Below are positions 51,293-64,000 of a DNA stretch of 64,000 nt, piece by piece. The notes under the pieces were generated by a model. The model had not been told where the DNA came from and did not search any database. It worked only from the letters and a program-made list of their open reading frames with translations. The translations under genes and the position numbers were made by a program. The DNA is from Siniperca chuatsi (taxonomy: Eukaryota > Chordata > Actinopteri > Centrarchiformes > Sinipercidae): the NCBI RefSeq assembly GCF_020085105.1, contig NC_058044.1, forward strand, positions 25,479,206 to 25,543,205, read 5' to 3'. How positions within the stretch are numbered: position 1 is the first letter of the stretch; each line of letters begins with the position of its first letter.

Positions 51293-54260
51293 TCCTTTTC
51301 ACACATACACACAAAGCAATACTAGTTCACACATAGTGTAACTCTAAATACAAGAGTTGACCGGCTACACTGAACACACTACACAGAAGTGACCCCAGAA
51401 GAGCATTGGTGTTGTCCCCTCTACATCCTAACAGGCTGTTGCATTCTTCTGCTTTCTTCTTAATCACTCATCGGCCATCTTTGTTCTTTTTGTTTGTTGA
51501 TTTCACAATCCGTGGGTTCTTCCGATGATCTTCACCAAGCTGTGATTCCCTTCTTGCAGGTTTTCTGCAATTCTTTAATTTGCCAAATTCATCTACTGTA
51601 ACCTGTGTTTGATTTCATCTCCAGGGAAGTTAAATTGTATTTCCATGAATGTGCATCTTCAGTTTAGAGCCACGTTGTGTCAAAGAACACTCACTGGCTT
51701 GCATTGAATGCAGAGTCTAAAAATGAGGTAGTTGTCACTGTATACAGAGTATTAGGGAATACGGGCAGAAATGCTAGGGATGCGTAACTAAGTTTTCTAT
51801 GTAAATTTTATAAACAGAGTATGTGAGTAACTACATTTCTTGGATTTTACAAACAGAAGGTTTATAGAGATGTTTTGTTGTATGTACCATATTGAGAAAC
51901 CTTCATGTATACTTCCTTGCTGTATCCCCAATACGGAGCATTTAATTTGTGACATTCATTCATTTTTGAACTCATTTCAAATTTTTACAGATTTTGCTTT
52001 GTAGGTAACCGTAGACATGTCAACCAAACTGGCTGCTAAGCACCTGCCTGTTTCATTCTTTCAGTCTTCTCTTGGGTAAAGTACTGAAGACTTCTGAAGA
52101 GGTAGCTTCTCTTTGAGGTATAGTCTCGACTTTTTGTCCCTATTGTAAAGTAGCCTAAGGACAGTATTTTCAGTTCCTATTATATTATGCAGAGTATTTA
52201 GTAGTCTGTGGAAGATTTGGCCTAAATGTGAGGTATTTGGTAGCAATTCAATGATGGGATTGAAGAGAAACATTAGTGTTAACTGTTAAGATAGTGGCTT
52301 TTGTTAATGGAAGCTAACAGTCTTTGAACAGTTCAAGCATGGACGACAAGGTTTTGATTGATGATTTGATTGCGACAAGCACTGCTCTCAGGAATTTTTA
52401 TTCTTGTAGTACTTTGACTTAATTTATAGCAAAGATTTTGGCTCGTCTCTCCAGGGCCACTGATGAAGGCCTGAATGGGAAAGGCTCTTCAATACTCCGG
52501 CCAGGTGTGTGCTTAGGCAGCGGGAACTGAGATGTATTTTGATTGTTCGGCTCTAGCCAGCAGCCAGTGTGTTTCTTTGTTTTAACTATATTTTGTCTGT
52601 GTGTGTGTGTGGTTTACACTGGAGTAGGTGGTGTGAAATATGCATGGTGTGCATAAATGAGTTTATGCATGGTGTAAGCCCAGTAGGAGCAGACAGAACA
52701 GATGATTGTAAGACATTCTTTAAGATCAGTCTTTTATTTCCACCATGTTTTAGGGATCTTAGAGTTGGCATCACCCTTGCAGTTGCCACATAAATGCTCA
52801 AGGTTTTTTGAGTTAACCTTGTTGCTGGTAAGCACTGTATCTGGTGATGTCACACTGCCTGAGTTGAAGTGTTCGAGGGGAGCAGTGAGCACTCCTGAGT
52901 TTTTGATTTTTAATGACAAGGTGAATAGTTGTGTTTTTAGGGAAAAGAGATGAGGCGGTAGGCTGTTTGTGGAGCACCATGGGGGCTCGGAAAGCCTCCT
53001 GAACAGACTGACGTACACACAGAGGACCCTCTGCGGCTCTCTGGAATCTACCGGGCTTTTACAATGGCTTGTATTTGCCACGGTGCCCAAGGAATCGCCA
53101 TCGTTACCTCCCCATCCCTCACATCTCACATAGAGGAGTTTTTACTTACTGATGTGTGTTGGTTTTTCCATTTCCCTCTGTCTCAAGTGTTTACAAGACT
53201 GCTGGCTGCTGAATTGCCTCCAAATAATGTCGGCTGCCCGAGACGTTTAGCACGACCCAAGCACCGCTGAAGTCAAAAGGGTTGTTTGTGTTCAGGGAAA
53301 AGGTTCAAAGAATGGGTAAGAGCCCATTTAATCAGTTTCCGTGTTTACCTCTTTATCCAGTGTTATTACATGAGTTTTCTTTGTCAGACTTGATTTTGAC
53401 TTGGTATGAGAATCCTTTTTAAAGCTGAGAGATTCCACCTGCCAGCTCACCAAAAATGTCTGAGATGCCAATCAAAATCTAAATGTTTTTAATTGGACGC
53501 CTTAGGGTTCAGGTCTCTCCTTTTTGATGTTTTACTGACTGTCTGGAAACCTCTTTGATTAAGTAATGAGCCGTTCAGAATAGTTAATGATTTAGAATTA
53601 GTAATGATATAAAGGGGCTTAAAATGCTCACAAGAAATGTCTAGATTTAACTTTGGCAGTAAGAATGTATTACTTTTTATGAATTTGAGCTCTCCCACGG
53701 AGTACTGCAGTGGCAACTAGCTCAGCTACTATGTATGAATACATTTAACTTCCCTATTTAGCTTTCTCTTTCTTTTGGTTACATCAGTGAGAAGCTATTG
53801 TACCTGTCAAAATATGCACTTTTGCATAGTTTTGGTTCATGAAATACATATGTGAAATTAGTTAGTGGCCAGAGAGGGGTTGAAGCATGTTTTTGTGTCT
53901 TTACTTCTGTTTCACTGTATCTGATCTTGTCTTTGTTTTAATTTGTTCTTTTTCTTTAATTCAGCAGTGCCCTTTAAAACTCCTGCCTTGTGATGTTTTT
54001 TTTTTTTTAATTTAATTTTAATTTATTTTTCCTTGACCTGGTCAACATGTCTCACTGATCCTCTCTACATTCACCTCCCCCCTCTGTCACACTGCTTTAC
54101 TGCCTCACTGCACCAGAAGTCGCTGTAACAGTCTAACATTGTTGAAGGGACCAAAAAGATTTCCGTAAATAAATTCACAAGCATCATTTCTGCCTCATCT
54201 CTGTTTTTGTGGTTGTTTGAAAGAATTCAAATTACTCAATAAAATCAACCAGCATGTTCC
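51293..54260 (+). other. marf1: marf1 3' UTR
   Basis: A 2.9-kb stretch without coding exons, ending at AATAAA signals at 54168-54173 and 54238-54243. The many short open frames have no family resemblance. A GT tract is at about 52599. A long 3' UTR suits an mRNA under post-transcriptional control, but no individual site was identified. Confidence 0.65.
54168..54173 (+). terminator. marf1: Polyadenylation signal AATAAA (marf1)
   Basis: First of two plus-strand AATAAA hexamers (the second is at 54238-54243) ending the marf1 3' UTR, followed by a GT/T-rich stretch (54200-54220) as expected downstream of a cleavage site. Confidence 0.6.
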
Positions 54261-54272
54261 TGAAAGATGCTC

Positions 54273-54278
54273 TTTATT
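54273..54278 (-). terminator. bmerb1: Polyadenylation signal AATAAA (bmerb1)
   Basis: Minus-strand AATAAA about 2.06 kb past the bmerb1 stop codon; cleavage near 54255 would place the end of bmerb1 against or slightly across the second marf1 signal. Confidence 0.45.
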
Positions 54279-56340
54279 TAAACATATATGTACAGGTTTC
54301 TTATTTTCTGCATATTTGTTCAATATTCAACGTTAGGACCTTTTTTAATAAATTCACTACTACTACAGAACGCTAAGTTATCAGAAGGAAGAGGAAGTGA
54401 CAAGGAGCAACACTTTGCTTGACATGAGTCGCTAATGTCCTAAATACACTCAAACATACACTGTCTATTTTAGGCATTTACAAGAGAGTTGCATTTATTT
54501 CCTGGTGTTTGTCATAAAAACGCAAGACTAAATTCAGAGGATGCAAGTTGTTGTCAGCAATATCCATAATGACTATGAATGATGTCATAATACAACAGTC
54601 AATAATTCCCGCTAGCTGTTGGCTGAGATGATGTGGTGATTCTGGAGAATGAGCAAGTACAGTGTATCATTTATATAAAAAAAAAAAAAAAAAAAAACAA
54701 CCACCCAACCATGTAGAATAAAATGTTTTTTTAAGTGTTGGCATATACAGGGGTTAACCAAAATAATGAAAGGGTTTTGAGGTCACTAGATCACTAGTGG
54801 AAAAAGCTGCTACAAAAGTGGGTCGTATGAGATTGCATGCATTAGGCTAGAGTGAAATGAATAGGTTTCATTGTTGTGCTATAAAATGATCTTAAAGTTA
54901 TAATATTGGTTGCGTATATTTCCATATATATATTCTACAACATTAAATTAGGAGGATTCTGCTTTAGCCTACAAAAATTTATAGCAGGTTTCAATGTAAT
55001 GCAATTCAAAGAAACTTAAATTAGGATGCTTTGCTTGTTTTATCTGAAAACAAACAGGGAACTTTTCCTGGAGTCTGCATTGTCCATTACTTGAGATGTT
55101 TAACTTTTCCTTTAGCACAGCACTGTATACTGTATATGTCCATCATATTCCTATTGGTTTAATCTTATGACCACCGTTTCTATACAGTTTGTGCATTTTT
55201 AAGGATCACAAAAGAACTGCTGTTGAGACTGTTCCCTTGGACATTATTAATTATTTATCTAATTTTAATGATACTGACGCACCATGACACAGATGATTTG
55301 GGCTCTTTGAAGTTCTGTTCTTTGTCTCACGTTGCTATAAAAATGTAGATGTACTGGTTGCCAGACTCCTTTTAGAGCAGGGAAATGCTATTCATTGGCA
55401 TTCAGCCTAATATGACCCAACTTTGTAGCAATGTTGCAGTGGTCAGCACTGAAGCCCATTTTCATCCAGTACTTCTGTGAGCTTTGTCCTTTTTGTTAAC
55501 TTTCAGTGACCACCACAGGGTTTTTTGACTCTGCCAAAGCTTTATATTCAGCACAGCAGATATTACAGAATCACAGATAGAGAATTAAACTGCTAAGCTG
55601 CTGTTCAAGCCAAAGCATATTGCTGGGCTCCAGTACCAAAGGCATCCACTGGCTGCCACCACTGTGTAGCATTTATATACCAGCAACTTAATTGGCAGCC
55701 ATATTGTTTGTCTGAACCACGTGTGTTCGTTCCACCTGGGAACAAAGTGGGAGTCCTGAAAGTGAAAGAGGTTCACTGGTTGGTGTTAAACGGCTGAAAT
55801 GGAAGAATAAATACCCGTTGTCAAACGTGACGGGACGATAACAGATGTTTTTTTCCTGTCAGACGAAGAACCCCAACATTTATACTTCACTCTGTGGACA
55901 TTGTGCTTGTAGTTTGGTAAATGCTGGTACTGTTTATCAACCACATGATCATAGACCATAAGGTAATCCTAAAGGAATGTTACATGATGGAATGACCCAA
56001 TCTGATTCTAATTTAAGATATATATTTATCAGATTTTTATTTAGAATTCCTTTTACAGTTCCTTTCCCCTTTCTTGCCTATACACTGTGGACAAGTGTCT
56101 TCACTTACAGAAGCTCCTTACAGTAAGGTTCCCCTCGAGTACTGATTAGGGATCAGTTCCCAAACTCTGGGCTGAAACTTTATCTGCGATTAAATTCCAA
56201 ACCTGATTCCTGAACAGTTTCGAGGGGAAACACAGCTAACTGAGGTTCTCTGAGTCACAGGAAATGATGTATGGCATGGCAGGTGATGCGAGTGTGTTGT
56301 TTCTGACACATGGACGGGATCATAAAGAGGTCTCTGTCAG
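54279..56340 (-). other. bmerb1: Probable bmerb1 3' UTR
   Basis: No coding exon was seen on either strand. The stretch is AT-rich, with an A-run at 54679-54698. It is assigned to the bmerb1 3' UTR only because it lies between the stop codon and the best minus-strand AATAAA; nearer weak signals could shorten it. Confidence 0.45.

Positions 56341-64000
<7,660 letters not shown>

Overview
This window is nuclear DNA of a ray-finned fish, most likely a percomorph teleost. The evidence is split genes with short GT-AG introns, teleost-type interspersed repeats and many dinucleotide microsatellites. There are no bacterial-type operons, CRISPR arrays or phage genes. I read every exon directly, checked that splice phase carries through each gene, and assigned families from recalled vertebrate proteins; no database search was possible.

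Layout. (1) 1-20.1 kb, plus strand: myh11, smooth-muscle myosin heavy chain. The gene is cut at the left edge, its first visible exon carries the ATP-binding P-loop, and it runs to the end of the tail. It shows two candidate alternative exons: a 27-nt loop-1 exon (SM-B type) and a 33-nt tail exon with its own stop (SM2 type). (2) 20.1-26 kb, minus strand: nde1, a dynein/LIS1 regulator, complete at 345 codons and convergent with myh11. (3) 27.9-33.1 kb, minus strand: panx1, a pannexin channel, complete at 386 codons. (4) 34.7-54.2 kb, plus strand: marf1, an RNA-silencing factor with NYN nuclease, two RRMs and an array of LOTUS domains, complete at 1824 codons, followed by a long 3' UTR. (5) 54.3-64 kb, minus strand: the 3' part of bmerb1 (C16orf45-like), four coding exons, cut at the right edge and ending in a CaaX-like CAVM.

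The order myh11-nde1-marf1-bmerb1 matches the human 16p13.11 block as I recall it. panx1, which I recall at human 11q21, sits between nde1 and marf1 here. The genes do not form one pathway; they are a conserved neighbourhood with two convergent pairs (myh11/nde1 and marf1/bmerb1) and one divergent pair (panx1/marf1).

Introns and intergenic DNA hold several non-autonomous DNA transposons, tRNA-derived SINE-like and L2-type pieces, and long GT, TA and TC tracts. I saw no new multi-gene system. The points most worth checking are the two myh11 alternative exons, the bmerb1 CaaX terminus, the position of panx1, a changed CDK1-type site in nde1, an inverted transposon pair inside the marf1 nuclease exons, and an overlapping uORF in marf1.
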